Positions 33,576 to 41,647 of a stretch of DNA of 64,000 nt are shown here, piece after piece. Origin of the DNA: Streptomyces albiflavescens (GTDB taxonomy: Bacteria; Actinomycetota; Actinomycetes; Streptomycetales; Streptomycetaceae); contig NZ_BMMM01000018.1 of assembly GCF_014645835.1 (NCBI RefSeq), forward strand, positions 157,710 to 221,709, given 5' to 3'. Within the stretch, counting starts at the first letter, position 1; the number at the start of each line of letters is the position of its first letter. The position numbers were made by a program, and so were the translations under genes. The notes beneath the pieces were generated by a model. It made no database searches, was not told where the DNA came from, and saw only the letters and a program-made list of their open reading frames with translations.

Positions 33576-33585
33576 GGACCGGACA

Positions 33586-33618
33586 CACCGGACACTGTCC
33601 CTCTAGAGGTGTCCGGTG
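33586..33618. repeat. Second hairpin, 10-bp stem
   Basis: CACCGGACAC (33586-33595) pairs perfectly with GTGTCCGGTG (33609-33618) around 13 bases. It lies just past the stronger hairpin; both may belong to a tandem terminator or to an element end. Confidence 0.6.
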
Positions 33619-33704
33619 CGTTTACACAGGTCAGGACTCTGTGACCACTGGTTGTCGCCATCGGTCGCTGCCGAGCGGCCCCGCGCGGCCCAGAGAGCGA
33701 TTAC

Positions 33705-34097
33705 TCAGGCCGGTCCCACTCGTCCAGTTTGATCTTCACCTGATGGTTGCAATCTGCGTGCCAGACGATCCCAACGTGTCGAACTGTGCCAGTCGAGCTG
33801 ACCCACATCGACCACCTCGATGCCTTCACCCACGAGGTGGCGTGACAGACCAGCGCCGTATGACCCCGTGCCTTCGACCCCGATCCGGGCGACCGGGCCG
33901 AACGTGCGGGCCCAGGCCAGTAATGCGCCGTACCCGGCCTCGGTCGCCGGGAAGGACACCGTGCCGAGCAGCGCCCCCAGGAGGTTGACCACAGCGGCGA
34001 CGTGGATGTCCTTGTGGGTGTCTACTCCCGCGACGACGGACATCGCGGGAGATGGCTGCGGGGTGTCGGCCGTGTGCGGCATGCTGAGCATGGTCAT
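33705..34097 (-). pseudogene. Truncated IS110-family transposase
   Basis: From ATG 34097: SVVAGVDTHKDIHVAAVVN opens the DEDD RuvC-like domain (Asp in GVDTHKD), then FPATEAGYGALLAWA and RIGVEGTGSYGAGLSRHLVGEGIEVVDV (second acidic residue in VEGTGSYG). Homology stops after VVDV, where an unrelated tail begins. The C-terminal serine/Tnp20 half is gone, so it cannot transpose. The 170 bp upstream of the start may keep part of the element's non-coding end. Confidence 0.82.
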
Positions 34098-34267
34098 GTG
34101 GGTTCCCTCGACCAGGACGGGAGCTGATGGCCACCGCTGGCCCGGACGGGCGGTCAGGACTGTGAAGGTGCCTGTCGCGAGGCCCCTATCGGGACACGCC
34201 TGCCGGATCGGCGGCAGCAAGTACCGCACGGGCCGGGGCCGACAGATCAATCTTCGAGACACCAACG

Positions 34268-35120
34268 TCAGTCACAGACCGGGTCAGGCCACGTCCCGTG
34301 CGGAACCCCACCATTGTCACAGTCCCAGACCAGGACGACCGGGCCGCCGAGCTGCTGGTGGGCGGCATCCGGCAGGCGGGCGTAGTCGGTCCCGGTGAAG
34401 CCCTTGCGGCGGCCCTTGGCAGGGCCGCGGTCGAGGTGGATGCGGTAGATCAGCCGGGGCCGCCGGCCGGGCTTGGTGCAGATCAGCGCCGCCATGGAGA
34501 CGCGTTTGGTGCCCTGGGCGGTGACCCGCACGACCGGTGTGTGGCCCCGGTGGCCCCAGGTGCGGCCTTTGGGCGGCCTCAGGCCCTGGCCGGCGTCGTC
34601 CTCGAAGCAGAGCCAGGCGCCCAGGTCCGCCACCCTCTTTTTATGACGGGCCACTGCTCATCCTTCCAGGCGGCGATCTTCGCCTCGTTGCGCTCGGTGG
34701 CCTTGCGGGAGGGGACCTGCACGCTCCGGCCGATGCGGTGCAGCAGCAGGTCCATCCCGGCCAGGGTGTACTCGACGCCGAACCGGCGGCGCACGATCTC
34801 GGCGATCCGGGCCAGCGTCCAGCACTGGTCACTCCAGCCGGAGGCGGCAGGACCGGCGTCCAGCACCGCCTCCAGCACCCGGAGTTGTCCCGTGTCCAGC
34901 TTGCAGCGGGCCCCGCCGGGACCCTTGGAGGCCAAAGCCTGCCGACCGCCCGAAGCCAACGCACGCCGCCACCGGTTCGCCGACATCCGGGTCACCCTGA
35001 CCGCCGGGCCACCTCCCGGTCACTGGCCCCGGCCTCGATCAGATCAGCGGCCGCCAACCGGACCCGCTCACGCCGAGCCCGCTCCTCGGCCGTCAGCTCA
35101 CCGCCATCGGGATACCTCAC
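34268..35120 (-). pseudogene. Broken IS630-family transposase, copy 1
   Basis: The N-terminal part (from GTG 35120) reads VRYPDGG, then AEERARRERVRLAAADLIEAGASDREVARR. A one-base loss near 34998, compared with the second copy, changes frame before MSANRWRRALASGG. The HTH region continues to about 34640, where an A-run (ATAAAAAGA) marks the usual IS630-type switch to the DDE frame (RHKKRVADLGAWLCFEDDAGQGLRPPKGRTW). The DDE domain ends at VVLVWD and the last catalytic Glu is lost at the junction with the IS110 remnant. Two lesions make it dead. Confidence 0.85.
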
Positions 35121-35190
35121 TTCCCGGCATAGCGCATCCCACGGGAGCCGTCACGACCCGACGTAACCCGCACCGTTAAGGATCTCCTAG
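34910..35190 (-). repeat. First member of the 281-bp direct repeat pair
   Basis: The matching partner is 35783-36063. The two differ by a few substitutions, one base missing in copy 1 near 34998 and one extra base before the terminal TAG. Recombination between them would delete the secreted peptide gene. Confidence 0.85.
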
Positions 35191-35331
35191 GGCCTGTCTG
35201 ACGGGTCGCGTCACCGACCCCGCACCCGCCAGCAATGTCACCCGAATGGCGCAACGTGGCGTGCCACCCATATGGGTGAAGGTCAAGCTGACTAGTGCCC
35301 CAATTGAGGCAATCCGTGAAAGGGGAACCAA

Positions 35332-35529
35332 ATGCGCATTCGACGAATCCTCGCCGCCGTCATCGCCACGGCAGCCCTCGCCGGACTCGGCCTCACGAGC
35401 GCCGCCACCGCCACCGCCGGCACCGTCGCCAGCCTCACCCCGGGTGAGTGCGAGCAGGGCGGCGGAACAGTCAATTGGGCGAACAACACCTGCAAGGGCG
35501 GTACGGGCGACGGGCAGATGGTCGACTAA
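35332..35529 (+). CDS. Small secreted peptide
   Basis: 65 aa, ATG preceded by AAAGGGGAACCA. A clean Sec signal (RIRRILAAVIATAALAGLGLTSAATATAG) is followed by about 35 residues with two cysteines (GECEQGG, NNTCKGG) able to form a disulfide. No family recognised. It sits between two copies of an IS630 end, so it may be carried or trapped DNA. The RBS and signal peptide make a real gene likely. Confidence 0.62.
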   Translation: MRIRRILAAVIATAALAGLGLTSAATATAGTVASLTPGECEQGGGTVNWANNTCKGGTGDGQMVD

Positions 35530-35639
35530 ACCCACTAGGCGTCCCGCAGCCACGCGCTGCGGGGCGCTCCCGCGCGAGCGTAGCCAGGAGAGTCGCAGGG
35601 ACCGTGCCGACCCGTCGGGCACGCTGGGTCCGAGTCGGC

Positions 35640-35782
35640 CCGGAAGCACGTGGCGGGTGGGAACTCCTCATCTCGGCTGCCAGCTCGCGGCTCGTCATGA
35701 TGAGCGAAGGGGCGGACTGGCGCTCGCCTTCGAGGGCGCGCTCGCCCATGACGAGCGCCTGTTCCAAGTCGCCCTCCCGCGC
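35640..35782 (-). pseudogene. C-terminal fragment of a TPR-type regulator
   Basis: Minus-strand reading GDLEQALVMGERALEGERQSAPSLIMTSREL resembles the closing helices of Streptomyces XRE/TPR regulators. Its upstream part is replaced at 35783 by the IS630 end, so only the tail survives. Confidence 0.5.
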
Positions 35783-36063
35783 GCCCCGCCGGGACCCTTG
35801 GAGGCCAAAGCCTGCCGACCGCCCGAAGCCAACGCACGCCGCCACCGGTTCGCCGACATCCGGGTCACCCAGAACCGCCGGGCCACCTCCCGGTCACTGG
35901 CCCCGGCCTCGATCAGATCAGCGGCTTCGAACCGCACTTGCTCACGCCGAGCCCGCTCCTCGGCCGTCAGCCCACCGCCATCGGGATACCTCACTTCCCG
36001 GCATAGCGCATCCCACGGGAGCCGTCACGACCCGACGTAACCCGCACCGTTAAAGATCTCTAG
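35783..36063 (-). mobile_element. IS630-type element end, copy 2
   Basis: 281 bp almost identical to 34910-35190, coding the transposase N-terminus (MRYPDGGGLTAEERARREQVRFEAADLIEAG) and ending in the same flank with CTAG. It is truncated at 35783 against the regulator fragment. It keeps the frame that copy 1 has lost. Confidence 0.85.
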
Positions 36064-36265
36064 GTGGCTGACCGCTGTGGGCGCGGCACGGGCGCTGGCC
36101 CGGCTGGAGCGGGGCAGGGACAGGAGCGCAGGCCTGGCCGAGGGGCGGGCCTGCGCGGTGAGCGGAGCGAGCCGGCTTGATCAAGTAGGGAAAGTTTCGC
36201 GCCCAGCGATTCACCCCCTCGTGCCATCACTCGTATGGGGTCTCGTGCCGTCTCACGCGTCCCGC

Positions 36266-36271
36266 TACATT
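36266..36271 (+). promoter_or_regulatory. -10 box, leaderless start
   Basis: TACATT, then CGAACGC, then ATG 36279. The spacing fits transcription starting on the initiation codon. Confidence 0.4.
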
Positions 36272-36278
36272 CGAACGC

Positions 36279-36860
36279 ATGCGCGAATGGCGTGATGCGG
36301 AAGAGGTCGCCCTCCCGGTGCCGGATCAGATGCCGGACTGGCGAGACATCGAATTCGCCCGCTCGGGGCTCACGCTCACGCTCCAGCGGGCAGGCCGACG
36401 GCAGAAGACCCAGGTGCTGGAGTACTGCGCCCGACCGGACGGCAGTCGCGTCCTGCTCGTCATCGTCGACTGGCCCCGGCCCACGATCCGCATGGCCTGG
36501 GTCGTATGGGACCCCGACCGCATGAGCCTGCACTACACCGAACGACACGTTCCCGCGACCGTCGAGGCCACGGCGCAGGACGGCGACGCGGTGATCGCGG
36601 GCGACGACATGCTCGACTGCTTCCACGGCCGGCCGGTCTCCTACTGGCCGCACCGCGCGGTCGAGGTGCGCGTGGGTGGCTGCTGGCACGAGGGTGGGCT
36701 GCGGGCCCACTTCAACGGGCCGGGCGGCCGGTCCGTCGCGTGGGTGCAGCCGCGGTTCTATGAGCCGGAATGGCGGGCCATGGTCGCTTTCAGTCGGCAC
36801 TACGTGTGGGATCCGGCGACGATCAGACCCCGTGGCGGTGACCTGGCCGAACAGGCCTAG
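36279..36860 (+). CDS. Hypothetical protein of the accessory island
   Basis: 193 aa, soluble, no signal. It has DWRDIEFARSGLTLTLQRAGRRQKTQVLEYC, VLLVIVDWPRPTIRMAWVVWDPD and EVRVGGCWHEGGLRAHF (the VGGCW phrase also occurs in the next gene, though within DUF6233). No catalytic motif recognised. Start ATG 36279 is supported by the -10 box spacing. Function unknown. Confidence 0.6.
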   Translation: MREWRDAEEVALPVPDQMPDWRDIEFARSGLTLTLQRAGRRQKTQVLEYCARPDGSRVLLVIVDWPRPTIRMAWVVWDPDRMSLHYTERHVPATVEATAQDGDAVIAGDDMLDCFHGRPVSYWPHRAVEVRVGGCWHEGGLRAHFNGPGGRSVAWVQPRFYEPEWRAMVAFSRHYVWDPATIRPRGGDLAEQA

Positions 36861-36863
36861 ACT
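36858..36863 (+). promoter_or_regulatory. -10 box, leaderless start
   Basis: TAGACT, then CGAACAT, then GTG 36871: the same layout as before the upstream gene, including the CGAAC. Confidence 0.4.
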
Positions 36864-36870
36864 CGAACAT

Positions 36871-37212
36871 GTGAACGATCCGCGCCGGCGTACCCGCCTC
36901 GATCTGCTGCGCTTCCTGGAGCGCGTCCAGGAGCAGGATCTGGCGCGCACGCGGCGATGGATCGAGGCCGAAAGGCAGTGCGAGGACGAGCGGCAGCGCG
37001 GGATCGCGGCCCGGCCGCCGGCGCCGGACTGGCTGATCGAGCAGGGCCTCTCAGGGCGCGAGCCCGTGTACGTCCACGTCGGCGGCTGCTGGAATGCCGG
37101 GAAGCGGAGCCGCGGAGTGGAGCGGGACCAGGCGGTGCGGGCACTCACGGAGGGTGGGGTGCCGGCCTGCCCGCACTGCCGACCGGACACCGAGCTAGGC
37201 ATCCTCGACTAG
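36871..37212 (+). CDS. DUF6233 protein
   Basis: 113 aa from GTG 36871. A helical N-terminal half (LLRFLERVQEQDLARTRRWIEAER) leads to the DUF6233 core: PAPDWLIEQGL, VYVHVGGCWNAGKRSRGVERDQAVRALTEGGVPACPHCRPDTELGILD, with a CPHC metal-binding-like pair. The family is specific to Streptomyces-like genomes, often near mobile DNA, and of unknown function. Longer ORF versions extend upstream but lack support. Confidence 0.78.
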   Translation: MNDPRRRTRLDLLRFLERVQEQDLARTRRWIEAERQCEDERQRGIAARPPAPDWLIEQGLSGREPVYVHVGGCWNAGKRSRGVERDQAVRALTEGGVPACPHCRPDTELGILD

Positions 37213-37575
37213 GCACTGCCCCGCGGCTTGCGAGCCGCCGTCTTCTTGCTCGTCTTCTTCGCCGCGGTCTCCCTCGCGGGCGTCTTCTTCGCTGCCTTCT
37301 TGGCCGCAGCCTTCTTCTTCGGCATCTCGTGGACGGTGGCGTCCTCGCCGCGCGACTCCTGCGCCTTGCGCACGGACTCCTTGAGGGCTGCCATCAGGTC
37401 GACGACCTGGCTCGGGACTTCTGGTTCCTCGGCCCGGGGCGGTTCCTTGTGCTCCCGCTTCGCCTCAATGAGCTGCTCCACCGCCTCCGTGTACCGGTCG
37501 GTGAACTCCTCGCCCTGCAGGTCGTCTTGGGTCAGTCGGTCGATCAGGAGCTCCGCCTCCGCGATGTCTATGGCT
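37209..37575 (-). pseudogene. C-terminal fragment of a Ku (NHEJ) protein
   Basis: Minus-strand IDIAEAELLIDRLTQDDLQGEEFTDRYTEAVEQLIEAKREHKEPPRAEEPEVPSQVVDLMAALKESVRKAQES is the conserved end of bacterial Ku, followed by its Lys/Ala-rich DNA-binding tail (KKKAAAKKAAKKTP...). The Ku core is missing: upstream bases read as integrase on the opposite strand. A Ku gene was probably cut here by integration or recombination. Confidence 0.8.
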
Positions 37576-38451
37576 GCTTGGGAGGACCCGGGCAAGCTCG
37601 ATGAAGTCCTGCGCACCTTGGGCGCCAAACTGGACGGCACGCGGGCCGCGGCCAGTTCTGTCAAGCGCAACCGGCGGATTCTGAACGTGGCCATGGAGTA
37701 CGCGGTGAAGCACCGGGCTCTGCGTACGAACCCTCTGCCGAAGGGCAGAGGGGCGGTGCCCAAGACGTCGTCTGCGGTGGACAAGCGTGCTCTCCTCAAC
37801 CCGGAGCAGGCGGCCCACCTTCTGGGCTGGATCCGGCGCCGCCCCCGCGGCGGCAAGCGGCTGCACGCGTTCTTCGCCACGATGTACTACGCCGGTCCGC
37901 GCCCGGAAGAAGTCGTGGCGATGCGCGTCGCGGACGTCCGTCTGCCCGACGAAGACGCCACGGATCAGTGGTGCGAGCTGTTGTTCCACACAGCGCGGCC
38001 GGAGGTCGGGAAGAACTGGACCGACGATGGGAAGATTCACGAAAAGCGTGGGTTGAAGGGGCGTGCGGCGGATGACAGCCGTGGCGTGCCGGGGCACCCC
38101 TCGCTGACGCGGATCCTCCACCGGCACATCGAGGCGGAGAACCTTAAGCCGGGCGACGTCCTGTTCCAGGGCGAGAAGGGGGACATACTCGCGAGCCGCG
38201 TCATCCGCCGAGCGTGGCGGAGCGCCCGTCAAGCAGTGCTCGCCCCGCACGAGTTCGAGTCCCCAACCGGAAGGCGTGTGTACGACCTGCGCCACACCCG
38301 TCTGACCAAGTGGCTCAACGACGGGATCCCGGCTGCGCAGGTCGCTGAGTGGGCAGGCAACAGCGTGCCGATCCTCCTGGCAACCTACGCCCGCTGTGTC
38401 TCTGGCCAACTACCCGATCTCAAGAGGCGGATGGAGGCAGGGGAAGTGTGA
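37569..38451 (+). pseudogene. Headless tyrosine-type integrase
   Basis: The open frame continues from the Ku fragment, but integrase similarity starts near 37590 (DEVLRTLGAKLDGTRAAASSVKRNRRILNVAMEYAVKHRAL). Catalytic elements seen: YYAGPRPEEVVAMRVADV (Arg I), YDLRHTRLTKWLNDG (His/Arg box) and LLATYARC (Tyr nucleophile). Only part of the core-binding domain remains and the N-terminal arm-binding domain is absent. ATG 37569 lies in former Ku DNA. Probably non-functional, although the catalytic domain is intact. Confidence 0.78.
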
Positions 38452-38458
38452 GTGAGCA

Positions 38459-38487
38459 CTCTAGTCGGCCCGACTGGCCGACTAGAG
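38459..38487. terminator. 12-bp perfect hairpin after the integrase
   Basis: CTCTAGTCGGCC, five bases, GGCCGACTAGAG, 8 bp beyond the integrase stop. Probable terminator; its right arm recurs at 39587. Confidence 0.65.
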
Positions 38488-38614
38488 CGCTGAGCCCGCC
38501 GAACGAGAGTTTCGGTGGGACGTGCGCGGCCTTCGCCCCGGCTCGTCGCGGTAGCCGGACGAACCGCCCACGATGTGGCGTGCCACCAGGTAGATGGTGG
38601 CGTTGCGCGTCCAG

Positions 38615-39445
38615 TCAAGCGCGATCGATGCGGTCGAGCAGCGCCCGGGCCTCGGCGGTGCGGTGGTGGTCCGGACCGAAGGCGGCCAGGCAGGCGTCGT
38701 GGGCGACCGCGGCCCGGGTGCGAGCCTCGGCATCGCGGCCCAGGCCCAGGAGGGCGGAGGCCACGGCAAGCTCGACAGCGCCAGTCTCCGGTCGGCGCCG
38801 CTCCTCGGACAGGCTGCGGCTCAGCTCGTCGGCGCACTCCGCCTCGGCGAGAGCCTCCTTGTAGCGGGCCTGGCCGTTGAGGCTACGAGCCAGACCGATC
38901 CGCAGGACCAGGGCGAACCGGTCCGATACACGATGGGCAGCGAGGGCTTCGCGGGCGAGCGCTTCGGCCTCCGGGTGGCGGCCCTGCGCGTTGAGGGCAT
39001 AGATCAGTCCGTTGCTCGCGGCCGCCGCTATGAGCGGCATATCCGGCCCTGTGCCGCGGGTTGCGGCCCGGGCGACGGCCGCGCACTCTGCCTCGCATTC
39101 GGCGTGCCGGGTGAGCGCGCTCAGCGTCTGGGCGCGGTCCGAGCGCAGCTTCAGGGTCTGTGGGTGTTCGGCGCCGAAGATCCTGCCGAAGACCGGCAGC
39201 AGTGCGTCGTATCCGGCGAGGGCCTCGGCATGGCGGCCCTGGGCGGCCGTCGCGAGCGCGGCCATGCTCAACGCCAGCGGTGCATACGGGTCGTCGCGCG
39301 ACCGGGACCGGGCCGCGGCCACGGCGCGGGCCTCGGCCTCCGCCTCGGCATAGCGCCCGGCCTGGAACAGGACCGTCGCCTGGGCCAACGGGGATCTCGA
39401 CATCTGCCCGGCATCGTTTCGGCCGCGCGACCGGAAGAGCTTCAT
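38615..39445 (-). CDS. Tetratricopeptide-repeat protein
   Basis: 276 aa from ATG 39445. Repeated helix pairs of TPR type: ATVLFQAGRYAEAEAEARAVAA, LATAAQGRHAEALAGYDALLPVFGRIFGAEHP, GLIYALNAQGRHPEAEALAREALA, ALLGLGRDAEARTRAAVAHDAC. The wording matches Streptomyces TPR regulators' C-terminal halves without a DNA-binding domain. A scaffold or sensor role is likely; the partner is unknown. Confidence 0.75.
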   Translation of the reverse strand: MKLFRSRGRNDAGQMSRSPLAQATVLFQAGRYAEAEAEARAVAAARSRSRDDPYAPLALSMAALATAAQGRHAEALAGYDALLPVFGRIFGAEHPQTLKLRSDRAQTLSALTRHAECEAECAAVARAATRGTGPDMPLIAAAASNGLIYALNAQGRHPEAEALAREALAAHRVSDRFALVLRIGLARSLNGQARYKEALAEAECADELSRSLSEERRRPETGAVELAVASALLGLGRDAEARTRAAVAHDACLAAFGPDHHRTAEARALLDRIDRA

Positions 39446-39709
39446 GCCCGGAGCATACGGATGCTGCGCACACCCGTTCGGGTAAGGGGCGAGGGTCGGT
39501 CGGCGGGCCGCGCCGTCCCGGGCCACTTCGAGGCGAGGCGTTGAACAACAAGCTGAGCGCCGGAGTGGCCAACTGAGATGCACAGGGGCCGACTAGCGCG
39601 CTCAGTCGCAGGAAGACCTCCCCCAGCTGCCTGAGGCAGGCTGAGCGGCTCCGGAAACTTCGCCACGTATTTGCCGCAGCCACCCGCAGAAACCCGGTGA
39701 CAGCCGGAC

Positions 39710-39754
39710 GGCGCCGGACCCCCCACGGTCTACGGGGGAGGGGCCGGCGCCTTT
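39710..39754. terminator. GC-rich hairpin with T-run
   Basis: GGCGCCGG plus CCCCC pairs with GGGGG plus CCGGCGCC, followed by TTTC on the plus strand. It marks the end of the accessory island before menG. Confidence 0.7.
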
Positions 39755-39880
39755 CTACACACCCAGAAAAATGGCCCTGACCAGTACAAAGGTGTGCATG
39801 AAGGTGGGGCTCTAGATGAGTGCCCTCGATAGTGCCCGAAGCTGCGGCCGGGTGCTGGAGAGTCGCCCGGTCCGTACTGC

Positions 39881-39886
39881 CACAAT
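39881..39886 (+). promoter_or_regulatory. -10 box of leaderless menG
   Basis: CACAAT, six bases before GTG 39893. No Shine-Dalgarno sequence is present, consistent with a leaderless transcript. Confidence 0.4.
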
Positions 39887-39892
39887 GGGTTC

Positions 39893-40588
39893 GTGACCCG
39901 CGCATCCCTGGACAAGCAGCCGCACGAAGTCGCCTCGATGTTCGACAACGTGGCGGAACGGTACGACCTCACGAACGACGTGCTGTCCCTCGGCCAGGAC
40001 CGGCGATGGCGCAAGGAGGTCGCGAAGGCGGTCGACGCGCGGCCCGCGCAGAAGATCCTGGATCTGGCGGCCGGTACCGCGACCTCGTCCCTGCCCTTCG
40101 CCCGCACGGGCGCGTACGTCGTGCCCTGCGACTTCTCCCTCGGCATGCTGCGGGTCGGCAAGAAGAACCACCCCTGGCTGCCCCTGACCGCGGGGGACGC
40201 GACGAAGCTGCCCTTCAAGGACGACACCTTCGACGCGGTCACGATCTCCTTCGGACTGCGCAACGTGCAGGACACCGACGCCGCGCTGAGCGAGCTGTAC
40301 CGGGTGACCAAGCCCGGCGGCCGCGTCGTGATCTGCGAGTTCTCGCACCCCACCTGGGCGCCGTTCCGCACGGTGTACACCGAGTACTTGATGCGCGCGC
40401 TGCCGCCGGTCGCCCGCGCGGTCTCCTCCAACCCCGAGGCGTACGTCTATCTCGCCGAGTCCATCCGCGCCTGGCCGAACCAGCCCGAACTCGCCGAGCG
40501 GCTGCGCAAGGCCGGCTGGTCGAAGGTGGCCTGGCGGAACCTGACGGGCGGGGTCGTGGCGCTGCACCGGGGCTTCAAGGCCGCGTAA
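39893..40588 (+). CDS. menG: Demethylmenaquinone methyltransferase
   Basis: 231 aa from GTG 39893. A class I SAM methyltransferase of the UbiE/MenG family that makes menaquinone from demethylmenaquinone. Motifs: FDNVAERYDLTNDVLSLGQDRRWRKEV at the N-terminus, ILDLAAGTATSS (SAM loop), TAGDATKLPF, and FGLRNVQDTDAALSELYRVTKPGGRVVICEFS. Together with mqnC upstream and the reductase downstream it belongs to the menaquinone pathway feeding the nuo complex. Confidence 0.95.
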   Translation: MTRASLDKQPHEVASMFDNVAERYDLTNDVLSLGQDRRWRKEVAKAVDARPAQKILDLAAGTATSSLPFARTGAYVVPCDFSLGMLRVGKKNHPWLPLTAGDATKLPFKDDTFDAVTISFGLRNVQDTDAALSELYRVTKPGGRVVICEFSHPTWAPFRTVYTEYLMRALPPVARAVSSNPEAYVYLAESIRAWPNQPELAERLRKAGWSKVAWRNLTGGVVALHRGFKAA

Positions 40589-40624
40589 TCGCTTCACCGC
40601 CGCCGACGCCGACCCGCCGGCAAC

Positions 40625-40966
40625 TCACCTGAGGACCTCGAACGGGTCGCCCGGCTCGTCGAGCTCGCGGCGCATCCCGCCCGACGGCGGCCGCGGCAGC
40701 CGCGGCTCGCGCACCCCCGCGCCACCGCCCTCGGAGTCACCGAGGTCGAACCACACGGTGACCACGGCGCCGCGCGGGACCTCGACGCCGGGCGGGGGAT
40801 ATTGGCGTACGACGTAGTCGACGACCGTGAGATGGAAGTCGGGCCGGTCGGGCGCGGCGAGCATGACACCTCGCGCCTCGGCCGTCTCACGCGCGTCCAC
40901 GGCCATCAGGCCCACGAGCCGCGGTACGCGCACTTCGGGTGTCTTGGGTGTTATGCGCACAGACAT
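40625..40966 (-). CDS. PASTA-domain protein
   Basis: 113 aa from ATG 40966 (an alternative ATG at 41008 adds 14 residues). A single PASTA-like domain: VPRLVGLMAVDARETAEARGVMLAAPD ... VVRQYPPPGVEVPRGAVVTVWFD. No membrane segment. PASTA domains bind peptidoglycan or beta-lactams when secreted, but this copy has no signal peptide, so its cellular role is unclear. Convergent to menG. Confidence 0.7.
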   Translation of the reverse strand: MSVRITPKTPEVRVPRLVGLMAVDARETAEARGVMLAAPDRPDFHLTVVDYVVRQYPPPGVEVPRGAVVTVWFDLGDSEGGGAGVREPRLPRPPSGGMRRELDEPGDPFEVLR

Positions 40967-41041
40967 CACCCCCAGCGGTACCGGAAGGGTAAGCCGCGCC
41001 CAGGCCATTCCGGAAGCCGTCGGGTGGCGTGCCGGGAGCCG

Positions 41042-41548
41042 TCAGAGGGCCAGTCGGTAGCAGTGCGCGGGCTGCCCCAGCGTCGGGTGGGGGAAACGTT
41101 CGGCCAGTTCCATGCCCAGGCGCCGGGTCACGGCGATGGACCGCTCGTTGTCGGCTCTGACCATGGCGACGATCTGGGAGACGCCCGCCGCGCGCACCCT
41201 GTCCAGGGTGGCGAGCCCGGCCGCCGTCGCGTACCCCTTGCCCCAGTGCGCCCGCCCGAGCCGCCAGCCGATCTCGATCTCGCCCGTGGGGCCCCAATCC
41301 TTCGGCCACGGCTGCGCCCCTGTGAAACCGAGCACCTCACCGTCGGAGCCGACCATCGTCCACAGACAGAATCCGAGCTCCGCGTCGTGCCGCCGCTGCC
41401 GCGCGGTGAGCTCCTCGTACACGGACAGCTCGGCCGCCCGGCCGCCGTGGAATTCCATGACCTCCGGGTCGGCGAAGACCCGGTGCCAGGCGAAGGCGTC
41501 CTCGTCGATGGGGACGCGGAGCTGTACGTCGGGGAGAGCTCGGTTCAC
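41042..41548 (-). CDS. GNAT-family N-acetyltransferase
   Basis: 168 aa. A RimJ/RimL-like GNAT: LRVPIDEDAFAWHRVFADPEVMEFHGG, LGFTGAQPWPKDWGPTGEIEIGWRLGRAHWGKGYATAAGLATL (the acetyl-CoA loop, GRAHWGKGYAT), AMVRADNERSIAVTRRLGME. Substrate unknown; the RimJ/L subgroup modifies protein N-termini or small amines. Confidence 0.85.
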   Translation of the reverse strand: MNRALPDVQLRVPIDEDAFAWHRVFADPEVMEFHGGRAAELSVYEELTARQRRHDAELGFCLWTMVGSDGEVLGFTGAQPWPKDWGPTGEIEIGWRLGRAHWGKGYATAAGLATLDRVRAAGVSQIVAMVRADNERSIAVTRRLGMELAERFPHPTLGQPAHCYRLAL

Positions 41549-41647
41549 GGGGGCAGCCCTTCATCCAGGTGATCAGTACCGCTGCATAGACTGCCCATGT
41601 CCAGTGCCCGTCGGCACGTTGATTTCGCATCTTGGGGAGAACCCGCC

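Larger units (their letters stand above)
39446..39892. other. 447-bp gap before menG
   Basis: Holds the promoter of the TPR gene (minus), a repeat-like patch near 39618-39652 (CCTCCCCCAGCTGCCTGAGG) that resembles common Streptomyces intergenic hairpins, a strong terminator and the menG promoter. No gene supported. Confidence 0.5.

Noticed and set aside
29974..33588. 1204-codon open frame on the minus strand
   Set aside because: It is antisense to the deacetylase-glycosyltransferase and acyltransferase genes, whose motifs are unmistakable. Its composition (R/H/D/V/L-rich) is the usual antisense shadow in high-GC DNA.
37228..37568. Integrase N-terminus extending to 37228
   Set aside because: These bases are the Ku fragment read on the opposite strand; no core-binding or arm-binding domain is encoded.
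39442..39726. 94-codon minus-strand frame before menG
   Set aside because: It overlaps a repeat-like intergenic hairpin and the terminator area, and has no ribosome site or family resemblance.
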